The notes: generated by a model from the sequence alone, not told the origin. Shown: positions 42,656 through 52,242, counted from the first letter of the stretch. The stretch: 64,000 nt of DNA from G963663315 sp963663315 (GCA_963663315.1 OY760176.1:2170001-2234000); one strand, 5' to 3'. A program made the numbers and translations.

Positions 42656-42684
42656 ATCATACTAAAGACAGAAGCCTGATACAA
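42656..42684 (-). promoter_or_regulatory. Sigma70-type promoter of rplM-rpsI
   Basis: On the minus strand, TTGTAT (42684-42679) and TATGAT (42661-42656) are separated by exactly 17 bases. Transcription would start about 30 bases before the rplM ATG, leaving a short leader. Confidence 0.7.
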
Positions 42685-42796
42685 GTATCCCGTAACTGTT
42701 TTCAGGTAAATATATTCAAAAGTCAGGATATCTGAACGGTGACCGCCATTATTCTCCTTATTTCCTTGACCAACGGGCCGAAATACGCCGTACAGG

Positions 42797-44008
42797 CTAT
42801 ATCAATAACTCAATCCAGTGCTTGACAGGCACAGAACTGACACTGTTCAAGTGAACCTGGCAACCGACATTTGCCGTGCATATGATATCGGGATTGTTCT
42901 CCTGTAACGCAGCGATTTTACTGGTTTGCATTTGTCTTGACAGTCCCGGTTGCAAAAGAGAGTAAGCGCCAGCCGAACCACAGCATAAGTGGGCATCCTC
43001 CACTGCACAGATCTGATACCCTGCGCGCTCCAGAATTCGTTCTACCTTGCCCCGGATCCTCTGGCCATGCTGAAGTGTACAGGGGGAATGAAAGGCTACC
43101 TTTGATCCGGCAGTCTTCACCCGACAGGTCGAGTCGGGTTCTCTCTCGACCACCTCTGAAAGATCAAGGGTTTTCCCGGATATGAGCTGGGCCTTTTCAT
43201 AATATTCTTCATCCTCCGAGAACAAATGATCGTATTCCTTGATCGTGGCAGCACATCCACTGGCAGTCACAATAAAACCATCCACTCCCTGATCGAGATA
43301 AGGCCACCATGCATCAATCAGTTTGCGTGCATGTTGTCTGGCCTTGTGCTCATTGGTCGTATGCAAATCCAGGGAACCACAACACCCGGCAGCCTTCGCT
43401 TCAATCAATGAAATTCCTGACCTTTCCAGTATCACTGCGGCTGCGGCATTGGTATCTGGTGACAGGGTTCCCTGCACACACCCGGCCAGAACGACCATTT
43501 TTCTGGAATGCACCGGCTTTGGCCATCGAATTCGATCTTCGGTCAGGGGTTCGGGTATCTTGTCTTTGAGTGCACCGGGCAAAACCGGCCTTGCAAATTG
43601 TCCTGCCTGAAGCAAAAACGAAAACAGTCCCGGACGCGTAATTATTGCAGCGAGCACGGCTCTCAATAATGTTTCCGACCGCTTTCTCGGCACGCGCTCG
43701 TCGAAAAAATACCGCCCTGCTTCCAGTAACTTCCCATATTCCACCCCCGATGGACAAGTCGTCTCACACGCCCGACAGGTCAGACAACGATCAAGATGTA
43801 CCCTCGATGACTTGTTTACCTGCTCACCTTCAAGTATTTGCTTGATCAGATAGATTCTTCCCCGCGGACCATCTCTCTCGTCCCCCAATAACTGGTAGGT
43901 GGGGCAGGTTGCATTACAAAAACCGCAATGCACGCATTTGCGGAGAATCCGGTTCGCGATTTTACCTTTGGGGGTAGCCGCAATTTCGCTTGTCAATGAC
44001 GTTTGCAT
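42797..44008 (-). CDS. glcF: Glycolate oxidase iron-sulfur subunit
   Basis: This 403-residue subunit has two [4Fe-4S] ferredoxin motifs near the N-terminus (CVHCGFCNATCP and CLTCRACETTCPSG) and two CCG-domain motifs (AAGCCGSLDLH and HLCCGSAGAYS). With GlcD and GlcE it oxidises glycolate to glyoxylate at the membrane and passes electrons to quinone. It is the last gene of glcDEF, 2 bases after glcE. Length is typical for GlcF. Confidence 0.94.
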   Translation of the reverse strand: MQTSLTSEIAATPKGKIANRILRKCVHCGFCNATCPTYQLLGDERDGPRGRIYLIKQILEGEQVNKSSRVHLDRCLTCRACETTCPSGVEYGKLLEAGRYFFDERVPRKRSETLLRAVLAAIITRPGLFSFLLQAGQFARPVLPGALKDKIPEPLTEDRIRWPKPVHSRKMVVLAGCVQGTLSPDTNAAAAVILERSGISLIEAKAAGCCGSLDLHTTNEHKARQHARKLIDAWWPYLDQGVDGFIVTASGCAATIKEYDHLFSEDEEYYEKAQLISGKTLDLSEVVEREPDSTCRVKTAGSKVAFHSPCTLQHGQRIRGKVERILERAGYQICAVEDAHLCCGSAGAYSLLQPGLSRQMQTSKIAALQENNPDIICTANVGCQVHLNSVSSVPVKHWIELLI

Positions 44009-44010
44009 GG

Positions 44011-45075
44011 TTATAAATCTGCGTACATTCTCCCGGGATTCAGGATCCTGTCCGGGTCAAAGGCATTCTTCAGGCGTTGATGGTATTTCATCATTGCTGG
44101 ATCAATTGGATCGAACACTTCCCTTGCTCTGTCAGCATTCCTGAACCGGGTAACATGGCCCCTGTGTGAACGGATGTGTTGATTGAATCCGCTTTTATCC
44201 TGATCGCCGCAAACCCATCGTACCGCCCCTCCCCAATCAATCAGTTGTGGCGTTTGCGGACAATTCACTGGCGTTGCAGGTGCAACCGAACCGCGCACGA
44301 CCTGCTCGCTGTTTTGAAAAAATTCATGACTGTGTTGCCGGACACTGTCCCAGAACGAGGCCCCCTGATCATCCACCTCTCCTCCAATCTGCCTTGTCGC
44401 CGAGTCAACCCCGGCATCCGAGCCTGATAACCGCAATCGGGTCGCCCCCCCGATCCAGCAGGCCGCAGAAACCGGTAAAGGTTTGCGCGCCAGTGAATTG
44501 ATCAGTTCCAGCGACTCATCGGGCCGCTCATGTTCCAGTCTGACTGTGGTTTCACGCAGCGGACCCGGCAACACCTTGAGGGATACTTCCAGAATGACAC
44601 CCAGACATCCCATGGCGCCGACCATCAATCGGGAAACATCAAAACCGGCCACGTTTTTGATTACCTGGCCTCCGAATCGAAGTATCTCCCCTTTCCCTGT
44701 CAACACCTTCATACCCAGAACAAAATCACTTACCGACCCGGCGTAGGGACGGCGGGGTCCGGCCAGACCGGTAGCAATGGCTCCGCCCAGAGTCGCGAAT
44801 GGTGAAAACAGGGGTGGTTCGAAACCCAGCATCTGATTCTGACTGGCCAGGGTTGTTTGAATTTCTTCCAGTGATGTTCCCGCCCGTGCAGTGATCACCA
44901 GTTCCGTTGGATGATAATCAAGGACCCCGCCATGCTGTTTGGTCGAAAGCGTCTCTCCTGTTATTTCCCGGCCATAGAAATCCTTGCTCCCGCCACCGCG
45001 AATTGCCAGAGGTGTGGATTCCCTGTGCGCACGGAAAACACACTCCTGCAATTCCTTTTCCAGATCCCCTCCCAC
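44011..45075 (-). CDS. glcE: Glycolate oxidase FAD-binding subunit GlcE
   Basis: This 354-residue FAD-linked oxidase subunit shows the PCMH FAD motif PLAIRGGGSKDFYGR near the N-terminus, followed by LGFEPPLFSPFATLGGAIATGLAGPRRP and a C-terminal PDRILNPGRMYADL. I place the start at GTG 45075. It shares one base with the glcD TAG stop and gives the family N-terminus GGDLEKELQECV. The frame is open further upstream through glcD, but that part has no similarity. It is shorter than GlcD, as usual. Confidence 0.92.
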   Translation of the reverse strand: MGGDLEKELQECVFRAHRESTPLAIRGGGSKDFYGREITGETLSTKQHGGVLDYHPTELVITARAGTSLEEIQTTLASQNQMLGFEPPLFSPFATLGGAIATGLAGPRRPYAGSVSDFVLGMKVLTGKGEILRFGGQVIKNVAGFDVSRLMVGAMGCLGVILEVSLKVLPGPLRETTVRLEHERPDESLELINSLARKPLPVSAACWIGGATRLRLSGSDAGVDSATRQIGGEVDDQGASFWDSVRQHSHEFFQNSEQVVRGSVAPATPVNCPQTPQLIDWGGAVRWVCGDQDKSGFNQHIRSHRGHVTRFRNADRAREVFDPIDPAMMKYHQRLKNAFDPDRILNPGRMYADL

Positions 45076-46553
45076 TAAAAACGATCCAGTTCGGGGAAAG
45101 GTAATTCTCCTGCATGGACATGCATGGCATTGTGCTCTGCACATCTGGCAAGGGTGGGTATGGCTTTCCCGGGATTGAGTAATCTGGCCTGATCGAAGCA
45201 TTCGCGTACTGCATGGAATTGCCCACGCTCCTGATCGTTGAACTGGATGCACATTTCTCCTATTTTCTCTACACCCACGCCATGCTCGCCGGTGATGGTG
45301 CCGCCCACTGCAATACACAACTGAAGAATATCACTGCCCAGTTTTTCGGTTTTCTCCAATTCTCCGGGTTTGTTCGCATCATAAAGAATCAGCGGATGCA
45401 AATTGCCGTCCCCCGCATGAAACACATTGGCAACCGGTAACTGATACTGCTCGGAGAGACTGTTAATTTCAGTCAGCACCTGGCCCAACGATCTGCGCGG
45501 AATAGTGCCATCGATACAATAATAATCCGGTGAAATCCGACCGACCGCTGGAAATGCGGCCTTTCTGCCTGACCAGAACAACGCTCTCTCGTGCTCATCC
45601 CTGGCAACCCGACTCTCGACAGCGCCATTTTGATCAAACATTTGTTTGACACGCTCAATTTGATCATCCACTTCAGTCGGCGTGCCATCGAGTTCACACA
45701 ACAATATCGCACTGGCTTCGGTTGGATAACCTGCCTTGACAAAGTCTTCGGCAGCGCAGATCGCCAGGTTATCCATCATTTCAATGCCCGCTGGAATGAT
45801 GCCATTACCGATAATGTCAGCCACGCTGTCCCCGGCATTCTTAACCGAATCGAACACCCCCATGATGACTTTCGCCGTGTCCGGTATCGGCAATAATTTG
45901 ACGCCCACTTCAACCACAACACCCAGCATTCCCTCGGACCCTATCATCAGTGAAAGCAGATTGAATCCCGGATAATCCAGGCTGCCGCCACCGATCTCAA
46001 CAAGTTCGCCTTCCATGGTCGCTATCTTCAAACCGGTAATGTTGTGTAGTGTTAATCCATATTTCAAGCAGTGTACCCCACCCGCATTTTCTGCGACATT
46101 TCCACCGATAGTGCACGCGATCTGGGATGAAGGGTCCGGCGCATAATAGAGCCCGTGTTTTTTGACCGCATCGGAGATTGCAAGGTTTGGCATCCCTGGT
46201 TGAACCCTTGCAGTGCGGTTGGCCAGATCCAGTTCCAGCATCCGATTCATTTTTGCCAGACTCAGAACAATGCCCTCCCTGTGAGGCAGTGCACCACCCG
46301 ACAGACTGGTTCCACCCCCCCTGCTGACTATTGGAATAGAGTGTTCCCTGCAGACCGCCATGGTCCGTTGAATCTGCTCAACGTTATCGGGTAATACCAC
46401 AAGCTTTGGTATTTGCCTGTAGGCGCTCAATCCATCGCACTCATAAACCCGCAACTCGGCCTTGTCTGAAACGATGGACTGCGCAGGCAGGATATTTTCG
46501 AACAGCGCCCTGATTTCACTTGTGTTCATTGAAGCAGGCAAGGATGTTTGCAT
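45075..46553 (-). CDS. glcD: Glycolate oxidase subunit GlcD
   Basis: This 492-residue catalytic FAD subunit oxidises glycolate. Signatures are VSRGGGTSLSGGALP (FAD pyrophosphate site), ASSQIACTIGGNVAENAGG-type segments, IGSEGMLGVVVEVGVKLLP, and the C-terminal VFHAGDGNLHPLILYD and GGTITGEHGVGVEK, which carry active-site residues. It starts 19 bases downstream of the fic gene stop on the same strand, so a shared transcript is possible. No glcC regulator is visible. Confidence 0.94.
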   Translation of the reverse strand: MQTSLPASMNTSEIRALFENILPAQSIVSDKAELRVYECDGLSAYRQIPKLVVLPDNVEQIQRTMAVCREHSIPIVSRGGGTSLSGGALPHREGIVLSLAKMNRMLELDLANRTARVQPGMPNLAISDAVKKHGLYYAPDPSSQIACTIGGNVAENAGGVHCLKYGLTLHNITGLKIATMEGELVEIGGGSLDYPGFNLLSLMIGSEGMLGVVVEVGVKLLPIPDTAKVIMGVFDSVKNAGDSVADIIGNGIIPAGIEMMDNLAICAAEDFVKAGYPTEASAILLCELDGTPTEVDDQIERVKQMFDQNGAVESRVARDEHERALFWSGRKAAFPAVGRISPDYYCIDGTIPRRSLGQVLTEINSLSEQYQLPVANVFHAGDGNLHPLILYDANKPGELEKTEKLGSDILQLCIAVGGTITGEHGVGVEKIGEMCIQFNDQERGQFHAVRECFDQARLLNPGKAIPTLARCAEHNAMHVHAGELPFPELDRF

Positions 46554-46572
46554 CCCCCTTGTCTTGATTGGA

Positions 46573-47367
46573 TCATATCTCTATATCCAATGATAGATCG
46601 GCTGATGCTTGTCCTGGTTCAGCTATTTTCTCTTGATCAGGACTTTTTAACGATTCAGGGCATTCTTTCATGATCTTAATATGCTGCTTGTCCAAACAGG
46701 ATAACATGAAATTACACATCGACTTTTCATTGTTGCTCGAATAAAAATCAATCATTAACTGGTTAAATTCCAATTTCTTGCTGGCGGGCAGGTTAATCGC
46801 AGGTAATCCTTTGGCAAGCAGTATTCCATTCATCATCAGTCTGCCCGTCCGTTTATTGACATCGAAGAAAAACTGGTTTCTGGCTATCTGTAGAAATACA
46901 CTGATAGCCTGTGCATAAATTTTACCTATGTTGATCGCTTTTAGTTCATTGGCGACAGAGCATATCAAATTTTCCAGTTTATTCCAGTGGTGATCCAATT
47001 CCTGATAATCAGGGGGAATGTATGAAGTTCCCGAAATACTCACACTGCCATCTCTGAACGCACCCCAGGTCAACGATTCATCCCTGGCTGCAATAGCATG
47101 TAATTGACAGACAAATAGCTTACTGAAATCAAAGGTATTCTCTCTAACGCTTTTTATCAGGAACCGCCAGGCACTTATCTGGTTGTGAATAATCAACTCC
47201 TCCTCAAGCTTTCTGCCTCCAATGGAAATGCCCTCCATCAAGGTCTGAACTTCCGGCACAGTACAACTGATACCCTCCAGATTAACCGAATCATTGACAA
47301 ACTCGGCTAGTTGTTTTTGTAATAAAAAAAGAGACAGTTTCTGGTTTGGTTGAAAATCAAGACTCAT
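46573..47367 (-). CDS. Fic-family protein with non-canonical active site
   Basis: This 264-residue Fic-domain protein has the FIC loop QFFFDVNKRTGR at 165-176, in which Gln165 stands where the catalytic His of HPFxxGNGR normally lies. The flap region FRDGSVSISGTSYIPPDY (104-121) is conserved. Near the N-terminus, S27-V-N-L-E-G32 fits the (S/T)xxxE(G/N) inhibitory-helix motif of self-inhibited Fic proteins. Members of this NKR-type subgroup are common and largely uncharacterised. AMP transfer by the usual His-dependent route is not expected. There is no adjacent antitoxin gene. glcD follows 19 bases downstream. Confidence 0.8.
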   Translation of the reverse strand: MSLDFQPNQKLSLFLLQKQLAEFVNDSVNLEGISCTVPEVQTLMEGISIGGRKLEEELIIHNQISAWRFLIKSVRENTFDFSKLFVCQLHAIAARDESLTWGAFRDGSVSISGTSYIPPDYQELDHHWNKLENLICSVANELKAINIGKIYAQAISVFLQIARNQFFFDVNKRTGRLMMNGILLAKGLPAINLPASKKLEFNQLMIDFYSSNNEKSMCNFMLSCLDKQHIKIMKECPESLKSPDQEKIAEPGQASADLSLDIEI

Positions 47368-47487
47368 TTGGTATGTGTTTGCAGGATATAACAGGAGAGT
47401 CTACACCAGGCGACGCTTGAATTGACCGGATTTCAATCCATCATATAACACAAAAATATATCAGACCACTCTGGTTTGTTATGGTTG

Positions 47488-47496
47488 TGGTATAGT
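47488..47496 (+). promoter_or_regulatory. Extended -10 promoter candidate for coq7
   Basis: TGGTATAGT is an extended -10 (TGn + TATAGT) about 40 bases before the coq7 ATG. No good -35 is at 16-18 bases. Extended -10 promoters often lack one. Confidence 0.4.
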
Positions 47497-47535
47497 ATTG
47501 TAATGACTGGCTTATAAAAATTCATTCTGGAAAAC

Positions 47536-48183
47536 ATGATGGAAAATCAACGTCTGTACAGCCGTCTCGATCATCTTGTCATCGGTGCCGCCCGGACACT
47601 TGATACGCTGTGTGTCAAAGCCCGATCAAGCCGGGAATACCCCGCCACCGCTGTTGAAGACAACAGTATGAGTGCCCGGGACCGGACCCTGGCGGGTCGA
47701 TACATGCGAGTCAACCATGTTGGTGAAATCTGTGCCCAGGCGCTGTATCAAAGCCAGGCTTTCACGGCCCGAAACGATACTACCCGCAAACAGATGCAAC
47801 AGGCTGCTGTAGAGGAAACCGATCATCTGTCATGGTGCGAGCAGCGCCTCGACGAACTTGGCAGCCGTAAAAGTGTTTTGAATCCGCTCTGGTATGGGGC
47901 TTCATTCACGATTGGAGCCGTAGCCGGAATGGCGGGCGACAAATGGAACCTCGGTTTCGTTGCGGAAACCGAAAAACAGGTGGTTGCCCATCTGGACGAT
48001 CATCTCGGCAGACTGCCGGACAAGGATGAGCGAAGTCGGCAGGTCATATCACAGATGCGGTCGGATGAAGCCAGCCATGCAGAGCAGGCTGTCGATGCCG
48101 GAGCCGCCGAGCTACCCACTGCAATCAAGGGATTAATGACACTGGCATCCAGAATCATGACCCGCACCGCCTACTGGATTTAA
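47536..48183 (+). CDS. coq7: 3-Demethoxyubiquinol 3-hydroxylase (Coq7)
   Basis: This 215-residue diiron hydroxylase carries out the last ring hydroxylation of ubiquinone synthesis. The iron-binding helices show MRVNHVGEICAQALYQSQAF, AAVEETDHLSWCEQRL (ExxH), and a C-terminal RSDEASHAEQAVDAGA (ExxH). Length matches the proteobacterial family. It uses ATG 47536, directly followed by a second codon GAA after ATG ATG. It stands alone, divergent from the fic gene and convergent with tRNA-Pro. Confidence 0.94.
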   Translation: MMENQRLYSRLDHLVIGAARTLDTLCVKARSSREYPATAVEDNSMSARDRTLAGRYMRVNHVGEICAQALYQSQAFTARNDTTRKQMQQAAVEETDHLSWCEQRLDELGSRKSVLNPLWYGASFTIGAVAGMAGDKWNLGFVAETEKQVVAHLDDHLGRLPDKDERSRQVISQMRSDEASHAEQAVDAGAAELPTAIKGLMTLASRIMTRTAYWI

Positions 48184-48276
48184 CCCGGATCCTGCACGAA
48201 CAAAGAGGCAAGGCTCCGAGTAAGCGATAAAGTGGAAAATAGCTCAACGGGAAAAAGAAGTTGATTGAGTACAAAT

Positions 48277-48353
48277 TGGTCGGGGTGAGAGGATTTGAAC
48301 CTCCGGCCCCTGCCTCCCGAAGGCAGTGCTCTACCAGGCTGAGCTACACCCCG
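48277..48353 (-). tRNA. tRNA-Pro (anticodon CGG)
   Basis: A complete cloverleaf is found on the minus strand. The acceptor stem is CGGGGTG paired with CACCCCG, then discriminator A and an encoded CCA. The D-arm is AGCTCAGCCTGGTAGAGC. The anticodon stem CTGCC/GGCAG holds loop TTCGGGA, with anticodon CGG. The T-loop is GGTTCAAATCC. It decodes CCG. Confidence 0.97.
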
Positions 48354-48365
48354 ATCCGTGTTGAC

Positions 48366-48394
48366 GTTATAACGCCTTAACCGCCTGGCATCAA
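48366..48394 (-). promoter_or_regulatory. Sigma70-type promoter of tRNA-Pro
   Basis: On the minus strand, TTGATG (48394-48389) and TATAAC (48371-48366) have a 17-base spacer. The predicted start is about 6 bases before the mature tRNA 5' end. Confidence 0.65.
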
Positions 48395-48607
48395 GTCATA
48401 AGGGTGCGATCAGCCGCGCAGGGACTGATTCGGCACAGTCTGTACCATACTGGCAGTAACAGTGGTATCATGGGCAACTTGAGTTTACGTCGGTTTTGCT
48501 GCTGGTTGCTGGCTGGAACGGGGTGATCTGTTTTGTCAAAACCCGGTAACGGCCCGTTCGGAGGAAACACAGCATTTTGAACAGGAAACCTGGATTTTAG
48601 CCAAGTC

Positions 48608-49237
48608 ATGCCCGGCATATTGATTCTTTCCGCGCCATCCGGTGGCGGGAAAACCAGTCTGGCCAAAGCACTGGTGGCATCGCGCAACGATGCAGGTATC
48701 ACGGTATCCCATACTACCCGCAAACGGCGTCCGGGAGAGGAAGACGGTGTTCACTACTATTTCGTCGACAAACAGACTTTCGAAAAAATGATGGAACAGG
48801 GTGATTTCATAGAATATGCCACCGTTTTTGATCATTATTACGGAACTTCGGTAAAAACGATCAAACACCAGATTTCAAACGGCAGGCATGCTATTCTGGA
48901 CATTGACTGGCAGGGCGCCAGAACGGTTCGGGAAAAGTTTCCCGGCGCCGTGTCTGTGTTCGTGATGCCACCTTCGCTTGAGGCGCTTGAGCGACGCTTG
49001 TTGGAACGAGGACAGGATGGCGAGGGTGTGATAGCGAGAAGAATGGAAGATGCGGCTGACCAGATCAGCCACAAAGACGAATTTGATATAATAATTGTGA
49101 ATGACAATTTTGAAAATGCACTGACGGAACTGGCAGATATTCTTGGTCGACTCGCAGACCTGAACACATCCGGGATGGCCGGGGATTCTCAAGTCATGAA
49201 TAATCAGGTCATGACAGATAATGAACGATTAATTTGA
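48608..49237 (+). CDS. gmk: Guanylate kinase
   Basis: This 209-residue enzyme phosphorylates GMP to GDP. The P-loop is ILSAPSGGGKTSLAKAL at the N-terminus, the GMP-binding region is HTTRKRRPGEEDGVHYYFVD, and ILDIDWQGARTVREKFP is present. The C-terminal 15 residues extend slightly beyond the family core. It opens a seven-gene run. rpoZ starts 16 bases downstream. The upstream 254 bases contain the opposing tRNA-Pro promoter and no other gene. Confidence 0.96.
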   Translation: MPGILILSAPSGGGKTSLAKALVASRNDAGITVSHTTRKRRPGEEDGVHYYFVDKQTFEKMMEQGDFIEYATVFDHYYGTSVKTIKHQISNGRHAILDIDWQGARTVREKFPGAVSVFVMPPSLEALERRLLERGQDGEGVIARRMEDAADQISHKDEFDIIIVNDNFENALTELADILGRLADLNTSGMAGDSQVMNNQVMTDNERLI

Positions 49238-49253
49238 TTCAAGAGGTTTTATA

Positions 49254-49604
49254 ATGGCACGTGTTACAGTAACCGATTGTCTGGAGCATGTAGACAATCG
49301 ATTTGATCTCGTTTTGATCGCATCCAAAAGGACAAGACAATTGACCCTGGGCGCCGAGCCCTTGGTCGATCCGGAAAATGACAAGCCGACGGTGATTGCC
49401 TTGCGGGAAATAGCGGAAGGCCTGGTGACCTCATCGATCCTGGAAGAGGAGACCACTATCCCGGGGCTTCAATTTGATGATGACGGAGAAATGATCAAAA
49501 TGGATGATGAAGCAATGGAAGAAGCCATACGTCAGGCCATGTTTGGGCACACCGGTGGAGATGCAGATGGTACTGGCCCAGAGGTGGAAGAAAAGACTAA
49601 GTGA
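49254..49604 (+). CDS. rpoZ: RNA polymerase omega subunit
   Basis: This 116-residue omega subunit helps assemble RNA polymerase and, with (p)ppGpp, its stringent control. The N-terminal MARVTVTDCLEHVDNRFDLVLIASKRTRQL and KPTVIALREIAEG are classical. The C-terminus carries an acidic extension of about 30 residues (DDDGEMIKMDDEAMEEA). The gmk-rpoZ-spoT order is characteristic of gammaproteobacteria. The gene overlaps spoT by 38 bases. Confidence 0.96.
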   Translation: MARVTVTDCLEHVDNRFDLVLIASKRTRQLTLGAEPLVDPENDKPTVIALREIAEGLVTSSILEEETTIPGLQFDDDGEMIKMDDEAMEEAIRQAMFGHTGGDADGTGPEVEEKTK

Positions 49605-51759
49605 CCTTCTGGAGAGGCACAGTTCCGCCGCCTCCCCACAGAAGGACAATCTGTTCAATGACCTGAACGGGGTACTGGAAAGCTATCTTGACGAGTCCGT
49701 CGTCCTTGAGATATATCGGGCGACCATTTATGGCGCCGAAGCCCATAAGGGACAGAAGAGAAAAAGCGGCGAAGACTATATTCATCATCCTATTGCGGTT
49801 GCGCGAATTCTGGGAGAGATGCGCATGGACAGTCGCACCATCATCGCTGCGATCCTGCACGATGTGGTCGAAGACACCGACATCACCTTGCAACAGTTAT
49901 CGCAGGAATTCGGAGAAGACATAGCAATTCTGGTTGACGGAGTCAGCAAGGTCAGTCAACTGGAACTCGAATCCAGGGAACACGCTGAAGCCGCCTCATT
50001 TCGCAAGATGTTCATGGCCATGGCCCAGGACATCAGGGTGATTATTATCAAACTCGTCGACCGCCTGCATAACATGCACACCCTGGCGCCATTGGACGAC
50101 ATCCGCAAACGCAGAATCGCGCGCCAGACCCTGGAGATTTATGCGCCCATGGCCAATCGTCTGGGGATGCGTGAACTGGCACAGAAACTCGAAGATTTGA
50201 GCCTGTTCAACCTGTACCCGAAGCGTTTCAACGCAATCGAGAAGAAGATCAGGAGTTCCAGACGCGGTAGGAAATCCGTGGTCAAAGAAGTCTGTAAAAT
50301 CATACTGAAAAAGCTGGAAATGAACGGCCTTGTTGCAGATGTCTACGGCCGCGAAAAAAATATCTACAATGTCTATCGCAAGATGCAACAGAAAAAACTG
50401 TCACTCAAGGATGTCAAGGATATCAATGCGATTCGAGTCATTACTGAACGCCGACCGCATTGTTATCAGGCATTGGGGATCATTCATCAGCTCTATAAAC
50501 CGAGACCCGAAAGCTTCAAGGACTATGTTGCGATTCCCAAGATAAACGGCTACCAGTCGCTGCATACAGTGGTTGTCGGACCGTTTGGACAACCGGTGGA
50601 AATCCAGATTCGAAGTCGGTCGATGCATCGAACTGCGGAAAAAGGGGTGGCATCCCACTGGCTTTACAAAACAGCAACCACCGGGGAGCACGCACCACAG
50701 CAACTGGCACAGCAGTGGCTGAGCAGTTTTCTCGAGTCCCAATCCATGTCGAGTGATTCGGGAGAATATCTTGAACATCTCAAAGCGGACCTGTTTCCGG
50801 ATGAGGTCTATGTGTTTACACCAAAAGGAGATATCAAAAGGCTGCCCCGGGGTTCGACGGCGCTGGATTTTGCTTATGCCGTACACTCTGATATCGGGGA
50901 TCATTGTGTGGGTGCACTGATCAATCAGACGATGGTGCCTCTGCACGAAATTCTCTCGAATGGGGATCATGTCGAAGTTAAAACATCGCAATCTTCACGA
51001 CCGATCCCTTCGTGGCTTGACTATGCGGTCACTTCCAAGTCCAGGGCTTCGATTCACCATTATCTGAACCAGCAAAAAAAGAAGGAATCCCTGAGGCTCG
51101 GTCGAAAACTGCTTCGTTCTGCGCTTACCAACCAGGGTTATCGCCGGCCCAGGATTTCGAGTTCCGACAAGGTCAACCTGTTAAAGCATCTCGGACTGGA
51201 TGATTGGGAGCAACTTATGATAGACATCGGTTTTGGCAGGCGATTGCCCCGACTGGTAGCGAAACAATTGATATCGGAGTCTGCGGCACAACATCACCCC
51301 GAATTACCTGCGCACAAGCGCCCTGCCTTGACCATAAGGGGAACCGAACGATTGTTGATCACTTATGCCAATTGTTGCAATCCGGTCCCTGGGGACAAAA
51401 TCATCGGAACCACAACCAGTGGCAGGGGACTGGTCGTCCACCGCTCCACTTGCAAGAACAGTAAAATTATCTTCCGCCATCCCGACAACCTGTTTCATCT
51501 CAACTGGTCGGATGACACCATAGGCAAATTCCAGGTGCAGATAAACATAGAAGTGAAAGATACGCCCGGTGTACTTGCCAAGGTGAGCAATATCATTGCC
51601 CAATTCAATTCCAATATAAACAATGCCTCAGTGGATCAACGACATCACCATATTTCCTTCATGACATTCACTATTGAAGTCTCGGACCGGCAACACCTGG
51701 CCAGTATCATGCGGCGACTGCGTAACGAATCCAGTGTGGTCAAACTGGCGAGGGCCTGA
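49567..51759 (+). CDS. spoT: Bifunctional (p)ppGpp synthetase/hydrolase SpoT
   Basis: This 730-residue RelA/SpoT homologue has an intact HD hydrolase domain (about 50-200; EDYIHHPIAVA and AAILHDVVEDTD). The synthetase domain (about 240-370) has FKDYVAIPKINGYQSLHT and EIQIRSRSMHRTAEKGVASHW. The TGS domain is VYVFTPKGDIKRLPRGSTALDFAYAVHSDIG. A C-terminal ACT domain is VKDTPGVLAKVSNIIAQFN. I chose ATG 49567 because GGTGGAG at 49553-49559 is correctly spaced for it and too close to ATG 49561. It overlaps rpoZ. Intact HD residues support hydrolase activity. Confidence 0.94.
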   Translation: MVLAQRWKKRLSDLLERHSSAASPQKDNLFNDLNGVLESYLDESVVLEIYRATIYGAEAHKGQKRKSGEDYIHHPIAVARILGEMRMDSRTIIAAILHDVVEDTDITLQQLSQEFGEDIAILVDGVSKVSQLELESREHAEAASFRKMFMAMAQDIRVIIIKLVDRLHNMHTLAPLDDIRKRRIARQTLEIYAPMANRLGMRELAQKLEDLSLFNLYPKRFNAIEKKIRSSRRGRKSVVKEVCKIILKKLEMNGLVADVYGREKNIYNVYRKMQQKKLSLKDVKDINAIRVITERRPHCYQALGIIHQLYKPRPESFKDYVAIPKINGYQSLHTVVVGPFGQPVEIQIRSRSMHRTAEKGVASHWLYKTATTGEHAPQQLAQQWLSSFLESQSMSSDSGEYLEHLKADLFPDEVYVFTPKGDIKRLPRGSTALDFAYAVHSDIGDHCVGALINQTMVPLHEILSNGDHVEVKTSQSSRPIPSWLDYAVTSKSRASIHHYLNQQKKKESLRLGRKLLRSALTNQGYRRPRISSSDKVNLLKHLGLDDWEQLMIDIGFGRRLPRLVAKQLISESAAQHHPELPAHKRPALTIRGTERLLITYANCCNPVPGDKIIGTTTSGRGLVVHRSTCKNSKIIFRHPDNLFHLNWSDDTIGKFQVQINIEVKDTPGVLAKVSNIIAQFNSNINNASVDQRHHHISFMTFTIEVSDRQHLASIMRRLRNESSVVKLARA

Positions 51760-51765
51760 CCGAAC

Positions 51766-52242
51766 ATGTCGCTACATAAAATTATCTTTGTCTGTCTGGG
51801 TAATATATGCAGATCCCCCACAGCGGAAGGAGTGCTCAGGAAACAGGTATCCGAAAGAGGGTTGGAGAATCTGTTTGAAATCGATTCAGCAGGAACAGGT
51901 GACTGGCATCTGGGACATCCTCCTGACAAACGCGCCATTGAGGCCGCTCTGGCCCGGGGTTTCGACTTGTCACCCCTGCGCGCGCGACAGATCACCGCCA
52001 GAGATATGCTCTATTATGACACCATCATTGCGATGGACAATCAGAATCTTGCCAGATTGAAATCACTGGCGCCGGCTGATCAACAATATAAGGTTCGGCT
52101 CCTTTTACAGTACGGGAATTCTGAAAATCGGGAGGTACCCGATCCCTACTACGGAGGGGACCACGGATTCGACCTGGTACTTGACCTGATTGAAGCATCC
52201 TGCCGGGAATTGCTGGACAAGCTGTTGTCAGATCGACAATGA
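51766..52242 (+). CDS. Low-molecular-weight protein tyrosine phosphatase
   Basis: This 158-residue cytoplasmic phosphatase has the P-loop VCLGNICRSPTAEGVL (CX5RS) at the N-terminus and the general-acid Asp in VPDPYYGGDHGFDLVLDLI. Length and motifs are typical. It does not lie in an exopolysaccharide cluster with a tyrosine kinase, so it is more likely of the general eukaryote-like LMW-PTP type. It starts 6 bases after spoT and overlaps the next gene by 4 bases (ATGA). Confidence 0.93.
   Translation: MSLHKIIFVCLGNICRSPTAEGVLRKQVSERGLENLFEIDSAGTGDWHLGHPPDKRAIEAALARGFDLSPLRARQITARDMLYYDTIIAMDNQNLARLKSLAPADQQYKVRLLLQYGNSENREVPDPYYGGDHGFDLVLDLIEASCRELLDKLLSDRQ

Noticed and set aside
48200..48276. 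Terminator after tRNA-Pro
   Set aside because: Only a five-pair stem (CTCAA/TTGAG) with a long loop; too weak.
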